Assembly: GCA_018238205.1 (NCBI GenBank)
Contig: JABCTV010000013.1
Coordinates: 1-36,293, forward strand
Reading direction: 5' to 3'
Length of the DNA stretch: 36,293 nt
Source: Candidatus Thorarchaeota archaeon
GTDB lineage: Archaea > Asgardarchaeota > Thorarchaeia > Thorarchaeales > Thorarchaeaceae
Shown: one piece after another, positions 16,838-23,557 of the stretch
How positions within the stretch are numbered: the first letter of the stretch is position 1
Layout: each line of letters opens with the position of its first letter
Program-made: the position numbers and the translations under genes
The notes under the pieces: generated by a model
Database searches by the model: none
What the model was told of the DNA's origin: nothing
Seen by the model: the letters and a program-made list of their open reading frames with translations, nothing else

Positions 16838-16912
16838 CTACCTCTGTAGGTAAGCATGAGTAATTGCGCGAGTTGAGATCACACGAATATTTCTCTTTGA
16901 TTTCTTGTTCAT
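16838..16912 (-). CDS. Micro-ORF 4: 24-residue basic peptide with A-I-T-H-A-Y motif
   Basis: Peptide in two pieces: MNKKSKRNIRVIS, then TRAITHAYLQR. It aligns with the end of micro-ORF 3 as RVI-x-T-x-A-[IL]-x-x-A-Y-...-R. Arg-Val-Ile is written CGT GTG ATC here and CGC GTC ATT there, so all three shared codons differ only at the third base. GGAGG lies 8 nt before the ATG, formed by the last codons of micro-ORF 3 (CGG AGG TAA); this is the best SD in the row. The peptide is strongly basic at the N-terminus and aromatic near the C-terminus. No known family. Confidence 0.5.
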   Translation of the reverse strand: MNKKSKRNIRVISTRAITHAYLQR

Positions 16913-16917
16913 TCGAT

Positions 16918-17022
16918 TTACCTCCGGTAGGAGTAGGCATAAGCCAATGCACTTGTGTTCTGAATGACGCGAGGACATTCGTATTTCGAGTTCCGATTTC
17001 GTGAGTTAGTTGTTAGAGCCAT
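16918..17022 (-). CDS. Micro-ORF 3: 34-residue MALTTN / A-Y-A-Y peptide
   Basis: Starts MALTTNSRNRNSKYECPRVI and ends QNTSALAYAYSYRR. It aligns without gaps to micro-ORF 1: residues 1-6, Lys13, Arg18, Gln21, Thr23, Ala25, Tyr28, Ala29 and Tyr30 are identical. Shared C-terminal residues use different synonymous codons (Thr ACA/ACT, Ala GCA/GCT, Tyr TAT/TAC, Ala GCC/GCT). There is no SD. The 12 nt before the ATG (TTGTGAAACATC) resemble those before micro-ORF 1, and CATATAGG lies about 15-20 nt upstream. It is basic, has one Cys and no membrane segment. Function unknown. Confidence 0.5.
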   Translation of the reverse strand: MALTTNSRNRNSKYECPRVIQNTSALAYAYSYRR

Positions 17023-17034
17023 GATGTTTCACAA
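17005..17034 (-). repeat. Direct repeat copy 2 spanning the start of micro-ORF 3
   Basis: 30-nt element, 27/30 identical to the copy at 17263-17292. It holds TTGTGAA, five variable bases, and the first six codons of the peptide gene (coding MALTTN). Confidence 0.8.
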
Positions 17035-17049
17035 TCCTATATGGGGTGG

Positions 17050-17166
17050 TCACATGCTATTCTTCTTCTGAGACAAAGTGCTCAAATCTTGACCACTTGG
17101 TGACCACAGAGCGTGAAGCTTTGGATCAGCAATAAGCCAGCAGGTGTTTCGCTCAGAAGTAGTCAT
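17050..17166 (-). CDS. Micro-ORF 2: 38-residue peptide
   Basis: Reads MTTSERNTCWLIADPKLHAL then WSPSGQDLSTLSQKKNSM. It starts 6 nt after the stop of micro-ORF 1. GAGG, made by the last Val-Arg codons of micro-ORF 1 (GTG AGG TAG), is 9 nt upstream, the same geometry as before micro-ORF 4. Unlike the others it lacks the A-Y motif and is not obviously related to them. One alternative is that micro-ORFs 1 and 2 are fragments of one longer decayed gene split by a stop and frame change. No family recognised. Confidence 0.33.
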   Translation of the reverse strand: MTTSERNTCWLIADPKLHALWSPSGQDLSTLSQKKNSM

Positions 17167-17172
17167 GAGAGT

Positions 17173-17280
17173 CTACCTCACAACGGTCATGTAAGCGTAA
17201 GTGATAGCCTCAGTGCGTTGAGCACCGCGGGATTTCTTGCCCTTGAGAGCAGATGAGTGATTGTTAGTTGTTAGAGCCAT
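17173..17280 (-). CDS. Micro-ORF 1: 35-residue MALTTN / A-Y-A-Y peptide
   Basis: Starts MALTTNNHSSALKGKKSRGA and ends QRTEAITYAYMTVVR. It is basic in the middle (KGKKSR) and shares start and C-terminal motif with micro-ORF 3, and the motif with micro-ORF 4. TATATATACT at 17311-17320 (minus-strand reading) is 31-40 nt before the ATG. That would place transcription start only about 5-10 nt upstream, fitting a leaderless message and the absence of an SD. It is the first ORF of the row and divergent from the gene at 17409. Function unknown. The evidence is paralogy within the window plus promoter position. Confidence 0.5.
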   Translation of the reverse strand: MALTTNNHSSALKGKKSRGAQRTEAITYAYMTVVR

Positions 17281-17292
17281 AATAGTTCACAA
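17263..17292 (-). repeat. Direct repeat copy 1 spanning the start of micro-ORF 1
   Basis: 30-nt element matching 17005-17034 at 27 of 30 positions, 258 bp apart. The three differences all fall in the stretch before the ATG, while the 18 coding bases are identical. Confidence 0.8.
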
Positions 17293-17310
17293 GGTATACC
17301 GTTCAGAATT

Positions 17311-17320
17311 AGTATATATA
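17311..17320. promoter_or_regulatory. TATA box between divergent transcripts
   Basis: AGTATATATA, nearly self-complementary. It could serve micro-ORF 1 (31-40 nt away, minus strand) and the gene at 17409 (plus strand, predicted start near 17340-17345). Confidence 0.45.
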
Positions 17321-17350
17321 CCGAAGGCACTATTAAGGGTCACAAATGGG

Positions 17351-17367
17351 AGTCACATATTGTGACT
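17351..17367. promoter_or_regulatory. 17-bp palindromic operator candidate
   Basis: AGTCACATATTGTGACT: perfect 7-bp arms with a 3-bp centre, 41 nt before the ATG at 17409 and just after the predicted transcription start. A partial half-site GGTCACAA lies at 17338-17345. The position suits a repressor. No regulator gene is next to it. Confidence 0.5.
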
Positions 17368-17408
17368 ATCCAAGAGCCCTCTAAAGCAAGAAATAGTGGT
17401 TACGAAAT

Positions 17409-18038
17409 ATGACTGAAGAGAATCCTATCCAGCAAATCATTGACCATTTCTCACAGCTCACCAAAGCAGAACTAATCAAGCGTTTTGGTGACAAAAAGGG
17501 AGCAGGATTGCATTATCTCTATGATAGACAGTTCAAGATCCATTGGAATAATTACAAGGATAAACTCCCAGATGATGTTGCAAAGCGCCATGGTATCAAC
17601 CCACTATTCGTCATGGCTCTGGATGATGTGTTAAGAGAAAACAGAGCCTCCTTTAGTGAGTTAAAGGATACAACAATCACTATCTACCGGACAATGCTTC
17701 TTGATTATTTCAATGCAGAAGCAGAAGAACTCTTGAAAGCAGAGGACCCATGGAATGCCTTTGTTGAGTGGGTAAAGAAAGGAAACGAAGCCAACTACAA
17801 CAACGATTACTTCTTAGTCACCGAAGTCGAAAACGATGAGAATTGCTATGGCTTCGACATCAAGAAATGCCTATATTTTGAACTTCTTAAAAACGCAGGA
17901 CTACCTGAGCTTGGCCCAATCCTCTGTGAGTTTGATAATATCTTATCATCTACAATCGACAAGTGGGTAAGTTTCAAGCGTCATGAAACTATTGCTTCTG
18001 GAGACAAACGGTGTACATTCAGATATTGTAAGAAATAA
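17409..18038 (+). CDS. L-2-amino-thiazoline-4-carboxylic acid hydrolase-like protein
   Basis: 209 residues, resembling the ATC hydrolase family (Pfam ATC_hydrolase), whose founding member opens 2-amino-thiazoline-4-carboxylate in a cysteine biosynthesis route. Many archaeal members have unknown roles. Diagnostic C-terminal features are YGFDIKKCLYFELLKNAGLP (Cys154), LCEFDN (Cys173), and the closing GDKRCTFRYCKK (Cys202, Cys207). The N-terminal half is helical. No signal peptide. The ATG has no strong SD. A TATA box about 90 nt upstream and a palindrome between TATA and ATG suggest it is regulated. The substrate here is inferred from family only. Confidence 0.7.
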   Translation: MTEENPIQQIIDHFSQLTKAELIKRFGDKKGAGLHYLYDRQFKIHWNNYKDKLPDDVAKRHGINPLFVMALDDVLRENRASFSELKDTTITIYRTMLLDYFNAEAEELLKAEDPWNAFVEWVKKGNEANYNNDYFLVTEVENDENCYGFDIKKCLYFELLKNAGLPELGPILCEFDNILSSTIDKWVSFKRHETIASGDKRCTFRYCKK

Positions 18039-18124
18039 TTGATTTTCAGCGTCAAACTGCAAGACATATTTAGCAGGAATGTTGAGCCAGAAGTATCTCT
18101 AAGACATAGTAGAGGTCGATAATT

Positions 18125-19006
18125 ATGGAGATTAAGAAGATTGCAGTATTAGGCGCAGGTCAAATGGGCAACGGAATTGCTCAGGTATGCGCTCAAGCTG
18201 GTTATGATGTCACGATGAGGGATATCGATCAGAAATTCATCGACAAGGGTATTGCTACAATCAAAAAGAACCTTGAGCGAGGTCTCAAGAAAGGTAGAAT
18301 CACCCAGGAAGAAATCGATGCAACTCTTGGTCGAATTAAAGGTGTTCTCGATTTGAGCGAATCTGTGAAGGACGCAGACCTAGTAATCGAGGCAATTCCG
18401 GAGATTGTGAAATTAAAATTGGATACTTGGAAAGAGGTAGATGAGGCTGCTCCAAAGAAAGCAATCCTCGCTTCCAACACTTCAAGTATCAGTATCACAC
18501 AGATGGCAGCTGTGACTAAGCGTCCAAACCTCTTTGTTGGAATGCACTTTTTCAACCCAGTTCCCGTAATGGGACTAGTTGAGATCATTAAGGGACAGGG
18601 AACAGATGACAAGACTGTTGATGTCATTAGAGAGGTCTCAGGAAAGCTTGGGAAGAAGACTGTTCTGGTCAATGAAGCACCAGGTTTCGCAGTTAACAGA
18701 TTGCTTGTACCTGCTATTAACGAGGCGGTCTTTGCAATCCAAGAAGGCGTAGCAACTGTCGAAGACATGGACCTAGCAATCAAACTAGGACTCAACTGGC
18801 CAATGGGCCCATTGACATTAGCAGACTTTGTAGGTCTTGATACATTGCTCTACATCAGCGATTACTTTGTTGATGAGTTTAAGGATAGCAAGTATCGAGC
18901 TCCAGCACTTCTTAGGAAGATGGTCAGAGCTGGCTGGGTTGGTCGGAAATCTGGTAAAGGGTTCTACGACTACTCGGGCGACGAACCAAAGCCCGTAAGA
19001 TTTTAG
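18125..19006 (+). CDS. hbd: 3-hydroxybutyryl-CoA dehydrogenase
   Basis: NAD(P)-dependent oxidoreductase interconverting 3-hydroxyacyl-CoA and acetoacetyl-type CoA in fatty-acid/butyrate metabolism. Rossmann motif GAGQMGNGIAQVCAQAGYDV at the N-terminus; SNTSSISITQMA and HFFNPVPVMGLVEII with the catalytic His; then the C-terminal dimer domain (NRLLVPAINEAV, GPLTLADFVGLDT, GKGFYDY). 293 residues, standard for the stand-alone bacterial/archaeal enzyme. GAGGT lies 9 nt before the ATG. It is monocistronic by appearance, closed by the hairpin at 19026. No thiolase or crotonase is nearby. Confidence 0.93.
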   Translation: MEIKKIAVLGAGQMGNGIAQVCAQAGYDVTMRDIDQKFIDKGIATIKKNLERGLKKGRITQEEIDATLGRIKGVLDLSESVKDADLVIEAIPEIVKLKLDTWKEVDEAAPKKAILASNTSSISITQMAAVTKRPNLFVGMHFFNPVPVMGLVEIIKGQGTDDKTVDVIREVSGKLGKKTVLVNEAPGFAVNRLLVPAINEAVFAIQEGVATVEDMDLAIKLGLNWPMGPLTLADFVGLDTLLYISDYFVDEFKDSKYRAPALLRKMVRAGWVGRKSGKGFYDYSGDEPKPVRF

Positions 19007-19025
19007 TTGAATAATTTTCATTGTG

Positions 19026-19044
19026 GATGACCCTTTGGGTCATC
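19026..19044 (+). terminator. Intrinsic-type hairpin terminator
   Basis: Perfect 8-bp stem GATGACCC/GGGTCATC with a TTT loop, 19 nt after the dehydrogenase stop, followed by TGCTCTTCTCTTTTTA. Confidence 0.8.
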
Positions 19045-19099
19045 TGCTCTTCTCTTTTTAATGACAAGATAAATAGCAGACGAGTTCTAAATCTATTCA

Positions 19100-19951
19100 G
19101 TGGTGACCATGAAATACGAAGAGATCAAATATGTTGGCTATGATGGTACCCAGATGTTCCTATCTGTCTACCGACCAGACAATGATAATCCTAGGGCATT
19201 GCTTATCGTGCTCCATGGTTTAGGAAGTCATGCTGGTGACTTCAGAGAGATTGGAAAATATTTTGCAGAACGAGGTCTTGCCGTATACATTCCAGACCTA
19301 AGAGGCTTCGGTCACTACTCCGGTTTGAAAGGGCATATCATGAATTTTGAGGAATTTGTAGAGGATATGCAAAATCTGGTCATGCATGCCAAGGACCGAT
19401 ACTTGAACAAGATAACTTTCGTCTTTGGTTCTTCTCTTGGTGGCCTCATTGCAGCTCGGTACGTTACAAAATACTCCCGTGAAATTGATGGTTTAATCCT
19501 CCAATGCCCGGCAGTCAGTCAGACATTAGAGATAAGCCTTGGAAAGAAAATTGCAGGAAATATTCTCTCCCTTCTGAATGTGAAGAGATACTTTCCCAGC
19601 GATGTCAACCATGAGGATGCTTCCCGAAATCCAAAGATTGTGAAACAAATGGAAACGGACCCATTACGTTTTGAATTGGTCACACCAAGATTTGGTATTG
19701 AAGGACTAAAAGCTTCCAGGGATGGATTCAACTCTGCCTCCTCAATCAAATTACCTGTACTACTTCAGCAAGCAGGTGCTGACAAGCTTGTTGATCCAGA
19801 AAAGAGTAAGGAGTTCTTTGATGCTCTCGCATCCACAGATAAAACTTGGAAACTCTACGATGGACTATATCATCAACTGCATGATGAACCTGAAAAAGTA
19901 CAGGTACTGGGTGATATGGAAGACTGGCTTGAAAAGCGTCTACCAACCTAG
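19100..19951 (+). CDS. Alpha/beta hydrolase (monoacylglycerol lipase-like, Hydrolase_4)
   Basis: Serine hydrolase of about 280 residues. Oxyanion motif LHGLGSHAGDF, nucleophile elbow FGSSLGGLIA (Ser in GxSxG), Asp in AGADKLVDPEKS, and His in GLYHQLHDEPEK, in the order and spacing of lysophospholipase/monoacylglycerol lipases. The substrate is probably a lipid or small ester (inference). The start is GTG 19100, GTG 19103 or ATG 19109. AGATAAATAG about 35 nt before the ATG suggests a leaderless message. The stop TAG interlocks with that of the convergent ATPase in CTAG. Confidence 0.85.
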   Translation: MVTMKYEEIKYVGYDGTQMFLSVYRPDNDNPRALLIVLHGLGSHAGDFREIGKYFAERGLAVYIPDLRGFGHYSGLKGHIMNFEEFVEDMQNLVMHAKDRYLNKITFVFGSSLGGLIAARYVTKYSREIDGLILQCPAVSQTLEISLGKKIAGNILSLLNVKRYFPSDVNHEDASRNPKIVKQMETDPLRFELVTPRFGIEGLKASRDGFNSASSIKLPVLLQQAGADKLVDPEKSKEFFDALASTDKTWKLYDGLYHQLHDEPEKVQVLGDMEDWLEKRLPT

Positions 19952-22773
19952 TCCAGTTCCTGCTTCTTTTCCTTATGATGGCCAAAGATGATATGAGGGG
20001 GAATCAGTAATGCGGGAAGACTTGTTAGTAGAATTACTCCCCAGTCAGCCAAATTCAATGGTGCTGTCTGAAATATGGGCCACATGAAGGGTAAGTAGAT
20101 TGTTGCCAATGTAAGAACCACTGATAGCATTACTGCGCCAATGAGTACTTTCGAACGAGTGATGTGTGTCTTCCAGACTGGATGATATTCATCTCTACAG
20201 TTCCACACGAACAACAATTCAAATGTTACAACACTAGCAAATACACCAGTTCGTGCATGTGTCAAAGCGGTTGCCCAACTGAGTCCAGTGACGGGTGATA
20301 TATCGGTAACCCAATTCACAACAGGTCCAGTGAAACCAGGAATCCAGCCACCATAGGTTGTCAATCCCCACAAGAACACAGTAATTGCTGCAAGGAATGC
20401 AACAAATCCAGCGATGAGAATGAACGAAGCCATACCTCTATCCATCATCTTTGCGCCAGGTTTCCTCGGTGGGCGATCCATCACACCTTCTTCTGGAGGA
20501 TCAACACCTAGTGCTAACGCGGGAAATCCATCAGTTGCAAGATTCAACCAGAGTATCTGTATTGCAGTTATGGGGAGAGGAAGACCAATCATGATGACGG
20601 TGAAAATAAGAAATACCTCATCAAAATTAGCAGCTAGTAGGAATCTTACAAATTTCCTGACATTGCTATAGATCTCTCGTCCCTTTTCTACTGCTGTTAC
20701 TATTGTTGCGAAATTGTCATCTGTGAGAATAACATCTGATGCCTCTTTTGTAACATCGGATCCACGGATACCCATTGATATTCCGACGTCAGCTGTTTTA
20801 ATTGCGGGGGCATCATTTACACCGTCTCCGGTCATAGCTACTACTTCGTTAGCATCCTTCAGGGCGTTAACTATTCTCAGCTTGTGTTCTGGAGCAACTC
20901 GGGCAAAAACATTACATCTCAGGACTGCCTCATTGAAATCTTCGTCGGACATGTGATCCAAGTCAGCACCACTAAGGACCTCACCTTCATGTTGAATCAT
21001 TCCAACTTTGAGAGCGACAGCACGAGCTGTTAACTTGTGGTCCCCAGTAATCATGATTGGACGAATGCCAGCTTTCTTGCAGATTTTCATGGCTTCCTTA
21101 ACCTCCTTTCGAGGAGGATCAATCATGCCAAGGAGACCTACAAAGATTAGACTACACTCAACTCTTTCAGGAGACCAATCAGGAATTTCTTCTTCTAGAG
21201 GTCTATAAGCAAAAGCCAACACACGGAGTGCATCTTCAGCAAGTCCTGCATTGATTTCTACTATTGCTTCACGTTCTTTTTCTGTGAGAGGACGAACTTT
21301 ATCATTTTCGTAGATATGAGTACACAAGGGCAGGATAACTTCGGGAGCACCTTTAGAGAATGCTATGAGTTTGTCTTCTGAATCCTTATTGATTGAGGTC
21401 ATCCGCTTTCTAGCAGAATCAAATGAAATCTCAGTTACTTCATTATATTTTGCGCGAGTACTTTCATAGGTAATTCCAGCCTTTTCTGCAAGGACAAGAA
21501 TAGAACCTTCTGTGGGGTCTCCAATAATAGTCCAATCTGTGCTACCAGGTTCATGTTGAAGAATAGAATTCGAGCATAATTGACCAATCTCCATCAGCTT
21601 AACAGCATGTTGATCTGCAAGAATATCGTAAGGAGTGCTTGTTCGTGTAAATTTACCAGTTTTATTATATCCCACGCCGCTCACTGAAATTGTTGTCCCG
21701 CTTGCAAAGATTGTAGTCACAGTCATCTCGTTCTTCGTAATTGTACCTGTCTTATCGGAGCAAATTACAGTAGTTGAACCGAGAGTTTCTACTGACGGCA
21801 ATCGGCGCACAATAGCATTTTTCTGCACCATTCGTTGGACTCCGATTGCTAGTGTGATTGTTACAACCGCGGGGAGACCTTCAGGAATAGCAGAAACTGC
21901 CAGTGCTATTGCAACAAGAAGTTCATCCATGATACTATCAGATACATGCTTGAAGACTTCTGCGGCAAATACAATAATAACTAGAAATATGACAACTGCA
22001 CCGAGTTTCTTTCCGAGATCTTCTAAATCTAATTGGAGAGGAGTCATATCTTTCTCGCTCTCTTGAACCATCTCAGCAATAAGACCAAACTGAGTTTTCA
22101 TTCCAGTAGCTGTTACAATTGCTTGCCCTTTACCAGATGTGATTACTGTGCCTTGAAAAACGCAGTTCTTCATATCACCAACAACTGGACTTTTCAGATG
22201 AAGCGTTGTTTCAGATTTTCGAACTGCAACTGACTCTCCAGTGAGAGGAGCTTCATCCACAGAAAGACCAACTGCATAAGAAACTCTACCATCTGCTGCA
22301 ATACGGTCTCCAGGTTCAAATCCCAGCAAATCACCGGGAACAACATCGCGTGAATCGATAATTGTCCAAAGACCATCTCTCATCACTCTTGCCTTCGGAG
22401 CCGCCATTTCTTTTAATGCCTCTAGGGCTTGTTCTGATTTGTATTCTTGTACAAAACCAAAGATAGAATTGAAAAGAACAATAGCAGAAATTACAATCGC
22501 ATCAATAAATCCACCACCTGAGTGTTCAGAACCGGGGACCATTGCTGCAAAGAGAGATAGTGCTATTGCTACAAGTAGAATGATGACCATTGGGTCTTTG
22601 AATTGGGATAGAAACATCCGGAGAGGACTAATGCCACCGGTCGCTATTAGTTCATTATGCCCATATTCATCAATACGAGCCTGTGCATCAGTACTAGACA
22701 GACCGTTCTGACTCGTGCCTAAACGTTTCATCACGTAGTCGACGTCGTTATCGTACCAAGAATCCTGTGCCAT
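19948..22773 (-). CDS. Calcium-transporting P-type ATPase (P2A-like)
   Basis: ATP-driven cation pump of 941 residues. Actuator motif APLTGESVAV, membrane helix 4 motif AIPEGLPAVVT (as in SERCA-type Ca2+ pumps), phosphorylation loop CSDKTGTITKNEMTV, KGAPE in the nucleotide-binding domain, MITGDHKLTA, and the hinge MTGDGVNDAPA. Helix 6 has NLATDGFPALALGVDPPE, matching the N..TD Ca2+-site motif. About ten membrane helices; N-terminal cation ATPase domain (VMKRLGTSQNGLSSTDAQ). ATG 22773 has CGGAG 9 nt upstream. It probably exports Ca2+; Mn2+ or another ion cannot be excluded. Confidence 0.93.
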   Translation of the reverse strand: MAQDSWYDNDVDYVMKRLGTSQNGLSSTDAQARIDEYGHNELIATGGISPLRMFLSQFKDPMVIILLVAIALSLFAAMVPGSEHSGGGFIDAIVISAIVLFNSIFGFVQEYKSEQALEALKEMAAPKARVMRDGLWTIIDSRDVVPGDLLGFEPGDRIAADGRVSYAVGLSVDEAPLTGESVAVRKSETTLHLKSPVVGDMKNCVFQGTVITSGKGQAIVTATGMKTQFGLIAEMVQESEKDMTPLQLDLEDLGKKLGAVVIFLVIIVFAAEVFKHVSDSIMDELLVAIALAVSAIPEGLPAVVTITLAIGVQRMVQKNAIVRRLPSVETLGSTTVICSDKTGTITKNEMTVTTIFASGTTISVSGVGYNKTGKFTRTSTPYDILADQHAVKLMEIGQLCSNSILQHEPGSTDWTIIGDPTEGSILVLAEKAGITYESTRAKYNEVTEISFDSARKRMTSINKDSEDKLIAFSKGAPEVILPLCTHIYENDKVRPLTEKEREAIVEINAGLAEDALRVLAFAYRPLEEEIPDWSPERVECSLIFVGLLGMIDPPRKEVKEAMKICKKAGIRPIMITGDHKLTARAVALKVGMIQHEGEVLSGADLDHMSDEDFNEAVLRCNVFARVAPEHKLRIVNALKDANEVVAMTGDGVNDAPAIKTADVGISMGIRGSDVTKEASDVILTDDNFATIVTAVEKGREIYSNVRKFVRFLLAANFDEVFLIFTVIMIGLPLPITAIQILWLNLATDGFPALALGVDPPEEGVMDRPPRKPGAKMMDRGMASFILIAGFVAFLAAITVFLWGLTTYGGWIPGFTGPVVNWVTDISPVTGLSWATALTHARTGVFASVVTFELLFVWNCRDEYHPVWKTHITRSKVLIGAVMLSVVLTLATIYLPFMWPIFQTAPLNLADWGVILLTSLPALLIPPHIIFGHHKEKKQELD

Positions 22774-22795
22774 TTTGAATACTCCGAATCAAGAC

Positions 22796-22860
22796 CGGAT
22801 AGGATGATTATCCGATGTCGTGTGTCCCGCGGATAACAGTACAAAAACCTGTCGGATTAT
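22796..22860. promoter_or_regulatory. Four copies of a CGGATAA-like motif in a divergent promoter region
   Basis: Between the ATPase and the YkgJ-like gene: CGGATAG at 22796, TTATCCG at 22808 (reverse orientation), CGGATAA at 22830 and CGGATTA at 22853. The first two form an inverted repeat (CGGATA/TATCCG, 7-nt loop). This looks like a cluster of sites for one regulator (inference). Confidence 0.35.
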
Positions 22861-22936
22861 GAAAGAAATGGATATGTAGAAAGTGTTAAAGACACTCCAA
22901 AGGAAGGCTCAAAATACATCCAATTTGGTGAGTGAG

Positions 22937-23557
22937 ATGGCAGAAAAATCCAAGTACAACTTCAAATGTCTTGAGCAACAGTGCACAACAATAGCATGTC
23001 ACATTCGACCAACAATAAATGTGACCCTTGGTGACCTAACAAGATGGAGTACTCAGGGATATTTGATGAATATCCTTCCAGGCGTTAGTCTAAAGATGCC
23101 AGAATCAGAGAAAGATTTAATCTCTCTGGAGCTGATGCGAAAGCCACTCAAGAAAGATCCAGAACAGACAGCATGCATATTCTTCAATGAAGAAGCAAAT
23201 GGGTGTGAAATTCGTTATTCAAGACCTCTCTCATGCAGAGCGTATCCCTTGGAATATAATGGAGAAAAGTACTATTTGAGCAGCAAAGATTGCCCCGGAG
23301 TGGGACAAGGTGAAGTAAGTAAAGAGGCCTTGCAAGAAGCTAGCGACCTCGCAGGTCAAGCCTTCAAAGAGAGAGGAGAAACCTATACTGCATTACCAGC
23401 AATCTACTCAATCATAATGACTCAAATGATCAGGCAATCATCTGAGGCGATGAAGAATCTCTCTGAAGAAGACAGAAAGAAGATGGATGAAATAATGTCA
23501 AAGCCTTCTGATGAGGATAAAGAAGAACCCACCAAATCTGAAGACTCCGAAGATTAA
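22937..23557 (+). CDS. YkgJ-type cysteine-cluster protein (possible Zn/Fe-S binding)
   Basis: About 206 residues. The Cys pattern is that of the YkgJ/CxxCxxCC family: CLEQQCTTIACHI near the N-terminus, CIFF..NGCEIRYSRPLSCRAYPL in the middle, and a later DCPG. These cysteines are thought to bind zinc or an Fe-S cluster; the biochemical role is unsettled. The C-terminus (about 40 residues) is acidic and probably disordered. ATG 22937 is preferred because GGTGA sits 5 nt upstream; the frame could begin at GTG 22883. The stop interlocks with that of the M24 peptidase in TTAA. Confidence 0.78.
   Translation: MAEKSKYNFKCLEQQCTTIACHIRPTINVTLGDLTRWSTQGYLMNILPGVSLKMPESEKDLISLELMRKPLKKDPEQTACIFFNEEANGCEIRYSRPLSCRAYPLEYNGEKYYLSSKDCPGVGQGEVSKEALQEASDLAGQAFKERGETYTALPAIYSIIMTQMIRQSSEAMKNLSEEDRKKMDEIMSKPSDEDKEEPTKSEDSED

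Noticed and set aside
16690-17340. Known ncRNA (RNase P RNA, SRP RNA) or tRNA in the long gap
   Set aside because: None of the conserved core motifs was found; the periodic codon pattern favours short coding frames.
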